A stretch of 64,000 bases of DNA from Puia sp. (GTDB lineage Bacteria > Bacteroidota > Bacteroidia > Chitinophagales > Chitinophagaceae): the NCBI GenBank assembly GCA_031292515.1, contig JARLGZ010000109.1, positions 1 to 64,000 on the forward strand. Direction: 5' to 3'. Positions 36,633 through 45,248 of this stretch are shown piece after piece; position 1 is the first letter of the stretch; each line of letters begins with the position of its first letter. The notes below the pieces were generated by a model that was not told where the DNA came from, ran no database searches, and saw only the letters and a program-made list of their open reading frames with translations. A program made the position numbers and the translations under genes.

Positions 36633-36706
36633 ACGCGGCAAACCTATAAAGCCATTCTGGGGGAATTCTGAAGTTAGCGAAAGATAAAATGGTGGTCTTA
36701 AAGATC

Positions 36707-37966
36707 TCATACAGCCGGTTTAAAATCTATTGTGACCGTATGCCGGTCTTCCTCCTGCCGGTAGGATAGCCTGAAGCCGTAGTTGTCGCAGATCTGTCTG
36801 GCAATGGCAAGACCCAGACCGGTTCCTCCCGAATGACTGTTCTTCACAAACCGATCGAAGACGGTGGAAGGGTCGAAGGGGAATGCCGGACCGTTGTTCG
36901 CGATGACGAGACGCCCCCCTCCCAAAAAAATCTCTATCGCCCCGCCCTCCCGGTTGTGCCGGATGGCATTGCTGAGCAGGTTGTTCAACAGGATATCGGC
37001 CAGGTAACTATTCATGGTGACGGTTTGTTCGGCGGTCTCACGGATGACGCGCAGGCCTCGGGAAACGACCAGCTCATCGAATTGGATCAGCTTTCTGTCG
37101 AGCAGGGTTCCCAGCGACAAATGATCCCATTGGGAGAACTGGTTGTTCTCGATCTTCGTGAGCAGAAGCAGCGACTGATTCAACTGGCGGAGTCTTCCGA
37201 CGGCGTCGTACATGTCCTGCAACATACGCGTCTGCCGCTCATCCAGGGAGCGATTCTGGATCAGGAGGTCCAGTTTGGAGTTGATGATGGCCAGCGGGGT
37301 CTGCATCTCATGGGACGCATTGTCCGCAAAATCCTTCAGTATCTCATAATCCTTGAGGATCTTTGCCGTCATCTGGCCCGCGGCTTCATCGAGGTCCCGG
37401 AATTCATCGATGGCGGTGTGGCCGCCGGTAGTCAGCGGTTTACTGGAGAGATTGAATTGTTTGAGCGCTCCCAGCGTATGATAGAACGGTCTCCAAATCT
37501 TTCTGAGCAGGAACCGGTTGATCAGCAGGACGATCAGCAGCAGCAACCCGATCACTCCCAGCGTGATCAGCACGATCAGCCCCAGCAGTTCCTTTGTGTC
37601 TTCTTCTGATTTGGCGACGGAAGTCTCATAATACCGGCCGCCGACTTCCACGGGAAAGACCAGTTCGCGGAAAGGCCTGCGTCTGCCGCCTTCCGCCGAG
37701 TACAGGCGGGCGTCGAGAAACCTGCGCGCCACCCATTTTTCTGAAGGGGTAAATGCTACCTGCTGATCCCGGTAATGAGAGGGCGCCGGCAGGGTGCCCT
37801 GCGTATGCACGTGATCCAGTATCTCGGCTTCTTCGACCTTCAGCGTATTGTCCAACTGGTGGATCAGGACATAACGGATGATGAAATAATAGCAGAGACC
37901 TCCCAGCAGGAGTACGACAATTGCCGCCGTCCCGTTCACCCGGCTGTATTTTGTAAATAGTTTCAT
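36707..37966 (-). CDS. Membrane sensor histidine kinase of the second RND operon
   Basis: A 419-residue sensor kinase with two membrane helices (about 13-35 and 127-151) flanking a periplasmic domain of about 90 residues. After a HAMP-like linker come the dimerisation domain (His219 in NASHEMQTPL) and a HATPase (NNLLSNAIRHN, NNGPAFPFD, GGTGLGLAIA). It is paired with the response regulator 9 bases upstream and is directly followed by the efflux genes, so it likely senses an envelope stress or the pump substrate. Confidence 0.92.
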   Translation of the reverse strand: MKLFTKYSRVNGTAAIVVLLLGGLCYYFIIRYVLIHQLDNTLKVEEAEILDHVHTQGTLPAPSHYRDQQVAFTPSEKWVARRFLDARLYSAEGGRRRPFRELVFPVEVGGRYYETSVAKSEEDTKELLGLIVLITLGVIGLLLLIVLLINRFLLRKIWRPFYHTLGALKQFNLSSKPLTTGGHTAIDEFRDLDEAAGQMTAKILKDYEILKDFADNASHEMQTPLAIINSKLDLLIQNRSLDERQTRMLQDMYDAVGRLRQLNQSLLLLTKIENNQFSQWDHLSLGTLLDRKLIQFDELVVSRGLRVIRETAEQTVTMNSYLADILLNNLLSNAIRHNREGGAIEIFLGGGRLVIANNGPAFPFDPSTVFDRFVKNSHSGGTGLGLAIARQICDNYGFRLSYRQEEDRHTVTIDFKPAV

Positions 37967-37975
37967 CTTGTTTGA

Positions 37976-38653
37976 TCAGGAAATGCTGAATTTATAGCCC
38001 ATGCCATAGACCGACTGGATGGTGTCCCCGCAACCGGCTTCGATCAGCTTCCTGCGGAGATTCTTGATATGCGTATAAATAAAATCATAATTCGCGGCGT
38101 CTCCCATTTCATCTCCCCACAGATGTTCCGCGATCGCGTTTTTGGATACAACTCTGCCTTTGTTATAGGCGAAATACAGGAGCAGTTGATATTCCTTCCG
38201 CGTCAGTTCCAGCAAGCGCCCCGCCACTTCCACGGAACGCGCCTGGGTATCGATACTGAGTTCCGCGAGCCTGATAATGTTATTGCCGGCGGAATTTCTT
38301 CGCCTGATGATCGCGCTCACCCGCGCGCCCAGCTCCGACAAATGAAAAGGCTTCGGTAGGTAGTCATCCGCGCCCAGCTGGAGACCGGCAACCTTGTCTT
38401 CCAGCGAATTCCTGGCGGAGATGATCAGTACCCCGTCGGTCTTGTTATTGGACTTCAACTCCCGCAGAAGATTCATCCCATTGCCGTCTTGCAGGTTGAT
38501 ATCCAGCAGGATACAATCATAGTCGTACTGCTCCGTTTTCTCCAGCGCACTGGCGTAGCCGTTTGCCGAGTCGCAGGTATAGTTCTCCTGTTTCAAATAA
38601 GACACGATGCTATCGCATAGTATTTTCTCGTCTTCCACAATGAGAAGCTTCAT
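37976..38653 (-). CDS. OmpR/PhoB-family response regulator
   Basis: A 225-residue regulator with a receiver domain (acidic pocket EDE at 7-9, phosphoacceptor Asp51 in ILLDINLQDG, Lys in YLPKPF) and a C-terminal winged helix (RKEYQLLLYFAYNKGRVVSK and DFIYTHIKNLRRKL). It is first in the regulator-kinase-TolC-adaptor-pump order and probably activates this operon. The closest relatives by pattern are CusR/RprY-like regulators. No binding site was identified in the 230 bases upstream. Confidence 0.93.
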   Translation of the reverse strand: MKLLIVEDEKILCDSIVSYLKQENYTCDSANGYASALEKTEQYDYDCILLDINLQDGNGMNLLRELKSNNKTDGVLIISARNSLEDKVAGLQLGADDYLPKPFHLSELGARVSAIIRRRNSAGNNIIRLAELSIDTQARSVEVAGRLLELTRKEYQLLLYFAYNKGRVVSKNAIAEHLWGDEMGDAANYDFIYTHIKNLRRKLIEAGCGDTIQSVYGMGYKFSIS

Positions 38654-38856
38654 TGATGTTGGTTTTCTGGTTCTTTTCCGGGCGATGAGCGGCTAAATGC
38701 CGCCATTGCGATCCAATGGCGTATCTTGCACCCGGAATGCTTGTATTTTAACCATAAATGTAAGAACTCGGGCTTACCAAGCGGGTTTTTTCCACACAAA
38801 AGGCCGGAATGTGTAAATTTCGCCGGCCCAAAGCCCAAATTCTCGTCAAATATGAT

Positions 38857-38865
38857 TACCTTTGC
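38857..38865 (+). promoter_or_regulatory. -7 promoter element of yceD-rpmF-plsX
   Basis: TACCTTTGC is an exact TAnnTTTG box, 20 bases before the yceD ATG at 38886, giving a leader near 14 bases. No clear -33 TTG is visible. Confidence 0.5.
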
Positions 38866-38885
38866 AAGCTCTTTAAAAAGCACTC

Positions 38886-39434
38886 ATGAACAGCCGAAGG
38901 GAATATGAAATTGCGTTTGTGGGCCTAAAGCCTGGCATTCATGAGTTTAGCTATCGGATTACGGATAAATTCTTTGAGGCCTACCAGCAGCAGGATTTCC
39001 GCCGTTGCGATGCCAACGTGAAGCTGTTCCTTGACAAAAAGAACGGTTTTATGTTGCTGAAATTCGAGGTTGGTGGAAAAATGGAGATTGCCTGCGACCG
39101 GTGCGGCAATACCCTGCCCCTGGAACTGTGGGATGAATTTAATATCCTGGTAAAACTGGTCGAGGAGCCGGATATTATGAACCAGCAGGAGGAAGATCCG
39201 GATGTATATTATATATCCAAAGGCGAAAGCCATCTTCATATATCCGACTGGATTTATGAGTTCATAAACCTCAGTATTCCCATGCAACGGATGTGCAGGG
39301 AGGAAGAGATCGGCGGGCCCTGGTGTAATAAAGAAGTGCTGGAAGCGCTGAAGAAAATGGAAATTGAAAAGACCGATCCTGTCAATCCCATCTGGAAGGG
39401 ACTGGAGAAGTTTAAAGATCTCGGGAAGCAGTAG
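38886..39434 (+). CDS. yceD: YceD/DUF177 family protein
   Basis: A 182-residue DUF177 protein. In most bacteria this gene lies just before rpmF, as here, and is linked to large ribosomal subunit or 23S rRNA biogenesis, though its exact role is open. Visible marks are the CDRCGNTLPLELWDEF block, an EEDPDVYYISKGE stretch and a second Cys pair near the C terminus (MCREEE and GPWCNKE). The stop codon is part of a 10-bp tandem duplication. Confidence 0.85.
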   Translation: MNSRREYEIAFVGLKPGIHEFSYRITDKFFEAYQQQDFRRCDANVKLFLDKKNGFMLLKFEVGGKMEIACDRCGNTLPLELWDEFNILVKLVEEPDIMNQQEEDPDVYYISKGESHLHISDWIYEFINLSIPMQRMCREEEIGGPWCNKEVLEALKKMEIEKTDPVNPIWKGLEKFKDLGKQ

Positions 39435-39443
39435 GAAGCAGTA
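39424..39443. repeat. 10-bp tandem duplication across the yceD stop codon
   Basis: The unit ggaagcagta occurs perfectly twice (39424-39433 and 39434-39443). The stop TAG (39432-39434) spans the junction, and the second copy repeats a TAG at 39442-39444. It fits the gene-end repeat class. Confidence 0.65.
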
Positions 39444-39486
39444 GATTGATTATAAATTATTTTCTGGATATTTAAATTGAAGTGAT

Positions 39487-39678
39487 ATGCCAAATCCGAA
39501 ACGGAGACATTCCCAGCAGCGCAGCGCGAAAAGAAGAACGCATTATAAGGCTGAGAAAGTGACTTTAAGCAAGGACAGCACGACCGGTGAGATCCACGTT
39601 CGTCATCGTGCGCATGTGAGTGAAGGTAAATTGTTCTACAAAGGAAAGGTTGTTGCTGAAACAGCTCCTATCAAGTAG
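39487..39678 (+). CDS. rpmF: 50S ribosomal protein L32
   Basis: A 63-residue ribosomal protein L32 with the typical start MPNPKRRHSQQRSAKRRTHY. It lacks the zinc-ribbon cysteines, so it is the zinc-independent form. It is placed between yceD and plsX, the common bacterial order that ties ribosome assembly to phospholipid synthesis. Confidence 0.96.
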   Translation: MPNPKRRHSQQRSAKRRTHYKAEKVTLSKDSTTGEIHVRHRAHVSEGKLFYKGKVVAETAPIK

Positions 39679-39712
39679 TTTGACAATTTATTCTCACCTT
39701 AGTTTATCGTAG

Positions 39713-40654
39713 ATGAATATTGGCTTGGACATGATGGGAGGCGACTTTTCACCCCTTGAAGCGGTGAAGGGTATCCAACTGTACCTGCGTAATGCCGACT
39801 TAGCGGCGCGCCTGTTCCTCACGGGCGATGAGGGCCTCATCGGGCCTTTGATAGATGAGTATGAAATTCCCCGGGAAGCGGTTACCATCGTACATGCCCC
39901 GCAGGTCATAGCCATGAATGAGCACCCTACCCGGGCCCTGAAGGAAAAGCCTCAATCTTCCATCTCCATTGGATTTCAGCTGCTGGCAAAAGGGCAGACC
40001 GATGCCTTTATCAGTGCCGGCAATACCGGTGCCATGCTGGTCGGAGCCCTCCACAGCATTAAGTCCATCGAAGGGGTGCAAAGACCCACTATTTCCACGA
40101 TACTGCCCAAAGAGAACGGCGGGACAGGGCTTTTGCTCGACGTCGGCCTGAACGCGGATTGCAAACCCGAGAACTTGTCCCAATTCGCCCAGCTGGGTTC
40201 GCTCTATGCGCAGTATATATTGGGTATTGGCAATCCCCGCGTGGCTCTTGTCAATATCGGGGAAGAAGAAGGAAAGGGCAATCTCCTGGCGCAGGCCGCC
40301 TATCCTCTGCTCAGGGAAAACAAACAAGTTCATTTCGTGGGGAATATCGAAGGGCGCGACCTGCTCCTGGATAAGGCCGACGTGATGGTATGTGAAGGGT
40401 TTACCGGCAATATCATCCTCAAACTCGCCGAATCCCTGTATGAGATCGCGGTGAATAAACAGATCGGCAACTCCTATTTCGAGCGGTTCAATTTCGAAAA
40501 CTATGGGGGCACCCCTGTTCTGGGCGTAGCCAAACCCGTAATCATCGGTCACGGGATCTCCAAAGCCAAGGCTTTCTTCAATATGATCCTGCTGGCGGAA
40601 AAAATGATTGCGACCAACCTGCTCGGAAAAATGAAAGCCAGCTTCCTTCCATGA
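39713..40654 (+). CDS. plsX: Phosphate acyltransferase PlsX
   Basis: A 313-residue PlsX, which makes acyl-phosphate from acyl-ACP as the first step of phosphatidic acid synthesis. The start IGLDMMGGDFSPLEAVKG, the SAGNTGAML block, LLDVGLNADCKPENL and VCEGFTGNIILKLAES are diagnostic. It follows rpmF by 34 bases and overlaps the CPBP-like gene by four bases (ATGA). Confidence 0.96.
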   Translation: MNIGLDMMGGDFSPLEAVKGIQLYLRNADLAARLFLTGDEGLIGPLIDEYEIPREAVTIVHAPQVIAMNEHPTRALKEKPQSSISIGFQLLAKGQTDAFISAGNTGAMLVGALHSIKSIEGVQRPTISTILPKENGGTGLLLDVGLNADCKPENLSQFAQLGSLYAQYILGIGNPRVALVNIGEEEGKGNLLAQAAYPLLRENKQVHFVGNIEGRDLLLDKADVMVCEGFTGNIILKLAESLYEIAVNKQIGNSYFERFNFENYGGTPVLGVAKPVIIGHGISKAKAFFNMILLAEKMIATNLLGKMKASFLP

Positions 40655-41676
40655 GGGACTTTCTTCATTATCTGAAAGACTATTTCAGGAACATCCCTTT
40701 AAGAAATTTTCTTTTTACTTTCGTCTTCGTCGCGGGGCTCATCACCCTGAATTATACGCTGGGTATCGAGAACAGGATCCGGGCTTTGTCGCCCTGGCCG
40801 CTATCCTTTTCGCTCTTTTTCGGGTTGTATCTCGGGGTATTCGGGATCGCCTACTCTTTACAGACCGCTCTGCCCGGCTTCCCGCCGCGTCCAGGGCATG
40901 GATTTTTACGGATCCTGTCCGAGAGACCCGACAAAGGATCGTTTGCCGCGTTGCTCCTGCTGGCGCCCCTGCTATTCGCTTTAAAGATGGTCCATTGGGA
41001 CCTGTCATGGATTACCGGCTCCGGTCCGGTCCCCGGCGAAGCCGCATCGTGGCGCCGCTATTGGTTGCTGATTCTGCAATTGCCGGTCAAATTACTGGTC
41101 ATCCTGGGTCTGCTGTATGCCTGCTGGCGGTTGGGCCGCAAGACCGGAGGGGGTGGGGAGGGTACAGACTACCCGGACGGCAACGACAGCTTCTATGGAT
41201 TGACGGCAAAAGGCTTTTCGGCACTCCCCTATTTCAAGATCCTGCTCCTGTTGCTGCCGCTCGTAGCGATCGCCTCCACGCAGCATGATTTTCTGCAGAC
41301 TTACCCCAGGATGAAAAACATGGCCTTTCTGAGTGAACGGGTGCACCCGGCATGGCCCTGGCAACTGCTTTACGAGCTTTCCTATGGCCTCGATTTCGTC
41401 TCGATAGAGCTGTTCTTCAGAGGATTTCTGGTGCTGGGCTTCGTTAGATTTGCCGGCATCCATGCGATCCTGCCGATGGCGGCATTCTATTGCACGATTC
41501 ATTTCGGGAAACCGCTCGGAGAATGCATCTCTTCTTTTTTCGGGGGGTTGGCCCTGGGAGTGATTGCCTGGAGAAGCCGCACGATCCTGGGCGGTTTGAT
41601 CGTCCATCTCGGCCTGGCCTGGATGATGGAACTGGGCGGCTGGCTGGGGAATAACCTTGTTAGCAGTTCCCATTAG
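40651..41676 (+). CDS. CPBP-family membrane protein with degenerate protease motifs
   Basis: A 341-residue protein with about eight membrane helices and the C-terminal CPBP (Rce1-like) domain. The family's EExxxR motif reads IELFFR here, with the first Glu replaced by Ile; the second motif His is in FYCTIHFG and the third in GLIVHLGLA. In Rce1 the first Glu is needed for catalysis, so this copy may be inactive or a membrane-binding relative. It is translationally coupled to plsX, hinting at a role in the membrane. Its stop codon lies within a 22-bp tandem repeat. Confidence 0.72.
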   Translation: MRDFLHYLKDYFRNIPLRNFLFTFVFVAGLITLNYTLGIENRIRALSPWPLSFSLFFGLYLGVFGIAYSLQTALPGFPPRPGHGFLRILSERPDKGSFAALLLLAPLLFALKMVHWDLSWITGSGPVPGEAASWRRYWLLILQLPVKLLVILGLLYACWRLGRKTGGGGEGTDYPDGNDSFYGLTAKGFSALPYFKILLLLLPLVAIASTQHDFLQTYPRMKNMAFLSERVHPAWPWQLLYELSYGLDFVSIELFFRGFLVLGFVRFAGIHAILPMAAFYCTIHFGKPLGECISSFFGGLALGVIAWRSRTILGGLIVHLGLAWMMELGGWLGNNLVSSSH

Positions 41677-41728
41677 CATCTTTCGCAGTTCTCATTCGCG
41701 TACTCAGCGTCTCTTATTCGCGTCCTTC
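41663..41728. repeat. 22-bp imperfect tandem repeat across the CPBP gene stop
   Basis: Three imperfect 22-base units run from 41663 to 41728, each of the form gcRKTYYCNTTMKC followed by a short T/C-rich part. The first unit contains the last four codons and the TAG stop (41674-41676). The array ends at the T-tract of the RNase P RNA gene, which is convergent. Confidence 0.6.
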
Positions 41729-41734
41729 GTATTC

Positions 41735-42172
41735 AAAAAAACTACCAACCTGTAAGCCGGATCCTGTTACCCCGCACAAGTGCGGAGCGATCATCATTTA
41801 TCTGGCCCCTGCATTACTGCAGGGATCTAGCTGCCTACCCTTCCCGGCATCATCGGAGATGATAGTGAACGGGCCGCTCACCTTGCCGCCCGACGGGATT
41901 TTATTCCGTCGGGCGGCAAACCGGGATATACATGGCATTTCAGCATGCAAGGTTTACCCCTTCCGGCAATTACTCACCGGAACCCCAGGATCTTACCCTG
42001 GATTTTCACCCTCACCACGGCCTCTTTGAGGAGGCACGGGCAGTTATTTTCTGTGGTACTGGCTGTCCTCCCGTTTAACGGGGAGCCCCGGCTTTTAACC
42101 GGTACATTGCCCTTAGCTGTCCGGACTTTCCTCCCCCCGCAGATAGCGGAGAGCGATGACCCGGTTGGTAGC
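41735..42172 (-). ncRNA. rnpB: RNase P RNA (type A)
   Basis: The minus strand holds the catalytic RNA of RNase P, which matures tRNA 5' ends. Conserved blocks are GAGGAAAGTCCGGAC (near 42133-42119), a CCACAGAAA stretch (near 42050), AGGGTGAAAATCC (near 42014-42002), and the 3' AGGATCCGGCTTACAGG (near 41766-41750). The 5' GGCTACCAACC pairs with 3' GGTTGGTAG to close the molecule, and a T-tract follows. A perfect 14-bp hairpin (41883-41896 with 41906-41919) is probably an extended P12 arm. The ends are set from the closing helix. Frames over this region on both strands are shadows. Confidence 0.95.
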
Positions 42173-42175
42173 GGA

Positions 42176-42206
42176 TAAAGGTAGGAAGAATATCGCAGGA
42201 GAGCAA
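42176..42206 (-). promoter_or_regulatory. Promoter of rnpB
   Basis: The minus strand shows TTG (42206-42204), a 20-base spacer and TACCTTTA (42183-42176), one base off the TAnnTTTG box. Transcription would begin around 42170, matching the 5' end deduced from the RNA's closing helix. The rest of 42207-42326 shows nothing else. Confidence 0.5.
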
Positions 42207-42326
42207 CTGGCACGACCGGCAGCTTTACCGATCGCGGCCCTTTTCAGAGAAAATCTGAGGTTTCGACCTTTCAGCTCATGGCAGGCGCAGAGATAAGGGG
42301 TTGGACCGGGGAAAGAAGGCTCCTGA

Positions 42327-43364
42327 CTAATACTGAAAGAAGATTTCTGTCGCCCCGTAGCCATAACGCGGATCATAGCGATTGACAAAGGATTTGACTT
42401 CCTTTTTCAGCCGGAGCAGCTCGTGGATCTCATCCCGCAGTTTGCCGCTCCCGAGACCATGAATCACGACCATGGAAGGCAGGTGATGGGCGATTGCGAG
42501 GTCGAAATACTTGTCGAAATACTGCAGTTGAAGGGTGAGGATCTCGAAATTGTCCATTTTTTCCCAGTTATCGCTGAGCTTTTCGATATGCAGGTCTATT
42601 TCCTGTCGCGCGGGTTCCAGGTGCTGCCGCGCCCGGGAAGCCTCGTAGATGCGATAACCGGCGGAGTTCAGATGCCCCGCATCGATCTTGTCTTCAATGG
42701 GTTTATCTGGAAAAGTTTCGAACAGTTTATAGGAGAAAGTGGCTTCTCCTTTTTTTCTGATCTCTTCGATGCGTGCGAACACCTGCCTGGCTTTTAACTT
42801 CAGCGAGCTCTCATAATGGTCGGCCTTTCGTTTGTCCCGGTTGACAGGCGAAAAATCGAATTCGAAGACGGGGTTATCATTCAGGTTGGCAAAGGGGACA
42901 TCATGCAGATAGAAATCATGGAATCCATATAGTTGATTGTCCAGTTCGAATTCCGCCTTTCCAAAATAATTCAGTTTGTAGGAAAACAGATATCCCGCAG
43001 GGGTATTATTGACCAGGTGCACCTTCAGGCTTTCAACGACATCGTCTCCAAACTCATCGGAGTCGAACACGGGAAGAAAGGTCAGCCAGACACCCTCTGC
43101 CAGATGCGTCAGACGTTCTTTACTGCGTTCGGGAGGTTTTTTTTCTACCGGTACCTGGTCGATATATTTCTTCTCTTTTTTTTCGGGGAACAGCTTCTTT
43201 TCGGTGAATCTTTTGAAATAAGGGAAATCCAGCTGGTCGGTATAGGCGGGGAATTTCACGCCGCGTACATCCACCATGACCATCTTCTCGCCGAGTATGT
43301 CCACTACTTCTCCCTCTTCATTCGAATGCATAACCACCACTTTGTCTCCTACCTGGAATTTCAT
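42327..43364 (-). CDS. DUF2027 domain protein with C-terminal Smr domain
   Basis: A 345-residue cytoplasmic protein of a Bacteroidota family: an N-terminal small beta-barrel (GDKVVVMHSNEEGEVVDI), a central DUF2027 beta domain, and a C-terminal Smr domain with IDLHIEKL and the signature VIHGLGSGKLRDEIHELL. Smr domains are small nucleases or nucleic-acid-binding modules related to the MutS2 C terminus. The role of the family is not known to me; a part in RNA or DNA handling is an inference from the Smr fold. Confidence 0.8.
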   Translation of the reverse strand: MKFQVGDKVVVMHSNEEGEVVDILGEKMVMVDVRGVKFPAYTDQLDFPYFKRFTEKKLFPEKKEKKYIDQVPVEKKPPERSKERLTHLAEGVWLTFLPVFDSDEFGDDVVESLKVHLVNNTPAGYLFSYKLNYFGKAEFELDNQLYGFHDFYLHDVPFANLNDNPVFEFDFSPVNRDKRKADHYESSLKLKARQVFARIEEIRKKGEATFSYKLFETFPDKPIEDKIDAGHLNSAGYRIYEASRARQHLEPARQEIDLHIEKLSDNWEKMDNFEILTLQLQYFDKYFDLAIAHHLPSMVVIHGLGSGKLRDEIHELLRLKKEVKSFVNRYDPRYGYGATEIFFQY

Positions 43365-43410
43365 CCGTAAAATTTTGTCTTTTTCTGATTGGAATCGGTT
43401 CTCCGTGGTG

Positions 43411-43418
43411 CAAAGTTA
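43411..43418 (-). promoter_or_regulatory. -7 element before the DUF2027-Smr gene
   Basis: The minus strand reads TAACTTTG, an exact TAnnTTTG box, 46 bases before the ATG at 43364. A -33 TTG is not clear; TTC lies at about the right distance. Confidence 0.45.
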
Positions 43419-43500
43419 GTGATTCCCGGAACGCTAATGAACGCAAAAATGCCGGCAGGTGAACGCGAATCACCCGAATCGTGAGGACCGGCAAGGGGAA

Positions 43501-45174
43501 TCAGCCGCGCAATTTACTCTTACGACGGCCATATAAAAAGTAGATAGTGAGACCACATGCCATCCAGCCGAAAAATACCTTCCAGCTGTTGGGGGGAATC
43601 TCGATCATCAGGTAAAGACAGCAAAGAACACCCAGGACCGGTATCAGGGAATAGTTTCGCAGGAAACTGAGGAAGGCGATAACGATGGCTGCGACTACAA
43701 ATACCAGGAAAAGCACTTCCTGGTAATTCTCCGCTTCTATATTGCGCAGACAACCCGCCAGTCTCTCCCGGAACAGGAAGATGAACAATGCGACCACCAG
43801 GGGCGTCAGGAATTTCCCGTTGATATAAGGGATCTGGAATTTTCCGGTCTTTTTTTGGATCCTGGGAAGATAGAGCACCCCGCCGCATACCAGAACGAAG
43901 GCGAAAAGGGTCCCGATGCTCGTCAGGTCGGTCATCAGCTTGTCGTCCACAAATAAGACGGGAATACCCACCAGGAAGCCGGTGATAATCGTCGCAAAAG
44001 CAGGTGTTTTAAACCGCGGGCTCAACCTGCTGAAACGGGGCGGCAGCAGACCGTCCCTGCTCATGCTCATCCAGATCCTGGGCTGTCCTATCTGGAAAAC
44101 CAGCATCACGCTGGTGGCGGCGATAACGGCGCTGATCGAGATGACGAAGCCTATTTTGTGCATGTTGATCTTATCGAATACATAGGCCAGGGGGTCCGCG
44201 ACCTCTTTAAACTCCTTATAATTCACCAGTCCGGTGATCACCAGGGCCGTGACCACGTACACGACGGTACAGATCAGCAGCGAATAGATCATACCTTTCG
44301 GCAGGTCTTTTTGCGGGTTACTGCATTCCTCCGCAGTCGTGGAAATGGCGTCAAACCCGATATAGGCGAAAAAAACCGAAGAGACGCTCTTCATGACTCC
44401 CCCCATCCCTTCCGGCAAAAAGGGGGTCCAGTTAGCCGTTGTCCCGGTCGAAAAGATGATCCAGAATCCCACCACCGCGATAAAGACCAGGACGATCAGC
44501 TTGAGACCGACCATAAAATTGGCGCTCTTCCGGCTCTCGTTGATACCGATATAGGCGAGGATCGTGATCAGCCCGACGATGACGAAAGCCGGCAGGTTGA
44601 CAATGAACGGAATACCGAAGACGAGGGGCGCTTTCAGATAGAGCATGCCTTCAACGGGCTTGCCGGCCTGCAGGGCTTCCATATAGCTCATTTTCGCCGT
44701 CTGGTAGCCGATAGTCAGCCAATCGGGCAGGTTGACACCCATTGCCTTCAGGATATTGTTGAAATAAGCGCTCCAGGAAATGGCCACGACCACGTTGCCG
44801 ATGGCATATTCCAGGATCAGGGCCCAGCCGATGATCCAGGCTATCAATTCTCCGAAGGTGACATAAGAATAGGTATAGGCGCTGCCCGAAACGGGCACAC
44901 GGGCTGCAAACTCCGCATAACACAGGGCGGTGAACCCACAGGTCACGGCCGTGATCATAAACAGGAAAATGACGCCGGGACCGCCGTTATAGGCAGCGGT
45001 GCCGATAGTGGAAAAGATCCCCGCCCCGATCACGGCTGCCACGCCCATAAAAGTCAGGTCTCTGACTCCCAGTACCTTTTTCATGCCCCCGTGACTGTGC
45101 CCGTCCCCCGTACCGCATTCCGCATCATGAATAATTTTGTCAAGAGACTTCTTACGGAATAATGAATGGGGCAT
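43501..45174 (-). CDS. Amino acid permease, APC superfamily (cationic amino acid type)
   Basis: A 557-residue inner membrane transporter with 12 to 14 helices. The first helix has the substrate-binding FMGVAAVIGAGIFSTIGTAA glycine motif of APC carriers, and the pattern FFAYIGFDAISTTAEE is typical of the CAT/YfnA group that carries cationic or broad amino acids. The N terminus (SLFRKKSLDKIIHDAE) is cytosolic. It lies 74 bases after the prenyl synthase gene on the same strand and may be its own unit. Confidence 0.9.
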   Translation of the reverse strand: MPHSLFRKKSLDKIIHDAECGTGDGHSHGGMKKVLGVRDLTFMGVAAVIGAGIFSTIGTAAYNGGPGVIFLFMITAVTCGFTALCYAEFAARVPVSGSAYTYSYVTFGELIAWIIGWALILEYAIGNVVVAISWSAYFNNILKAMGVNLPDWLTIGYQTAKMSYMEALQAGKPVEGMLYLKAPLVFGIPFIVNLPAFVIVGLITILAYIGINESRKSANFMVGLKLIVLVFIAVVGFWIIFSTGTTANWTPFLPEGMGGVMKSVSSVFFAYIGFDAISTTAEECSNPQKDLPKGMIYSLLICTVVYVVTALVITGLVNYKEFKEVADPLAYVFDKINMHKIGFVISISAVIAATSVMLVFQIGQPRIWMSMSRDGLLPPRFSRLSPRFKTPAFATIITGFLVGIPVLFVDDKLMTDLTSIGTLFAFVLVCGGVLYLPRIQKKTGKFQIPYINGKFLTPLVVALFIFLFRERLAGCLRNIEAENYQEVLFLVFVVAAIVIAFLSFLRNYSLIPVLGVLCCLYLMIEIPPNSWKVFFGWMACGLTIYFLYGRRKSKLRG

Positions 45175-45248
45175 CAGCTTTGGTTTAAGCCCTTAAATTA
45201 GGGAAAAAAAGGGTAATAGCATTGACTTTCACCCGGATGAAATCCAAT

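Noticed and set aside
41945-42388. Small frames on both strands around 41945-42388
   Set aside because: They overlap the RNase P RNA gene and its promoter region.
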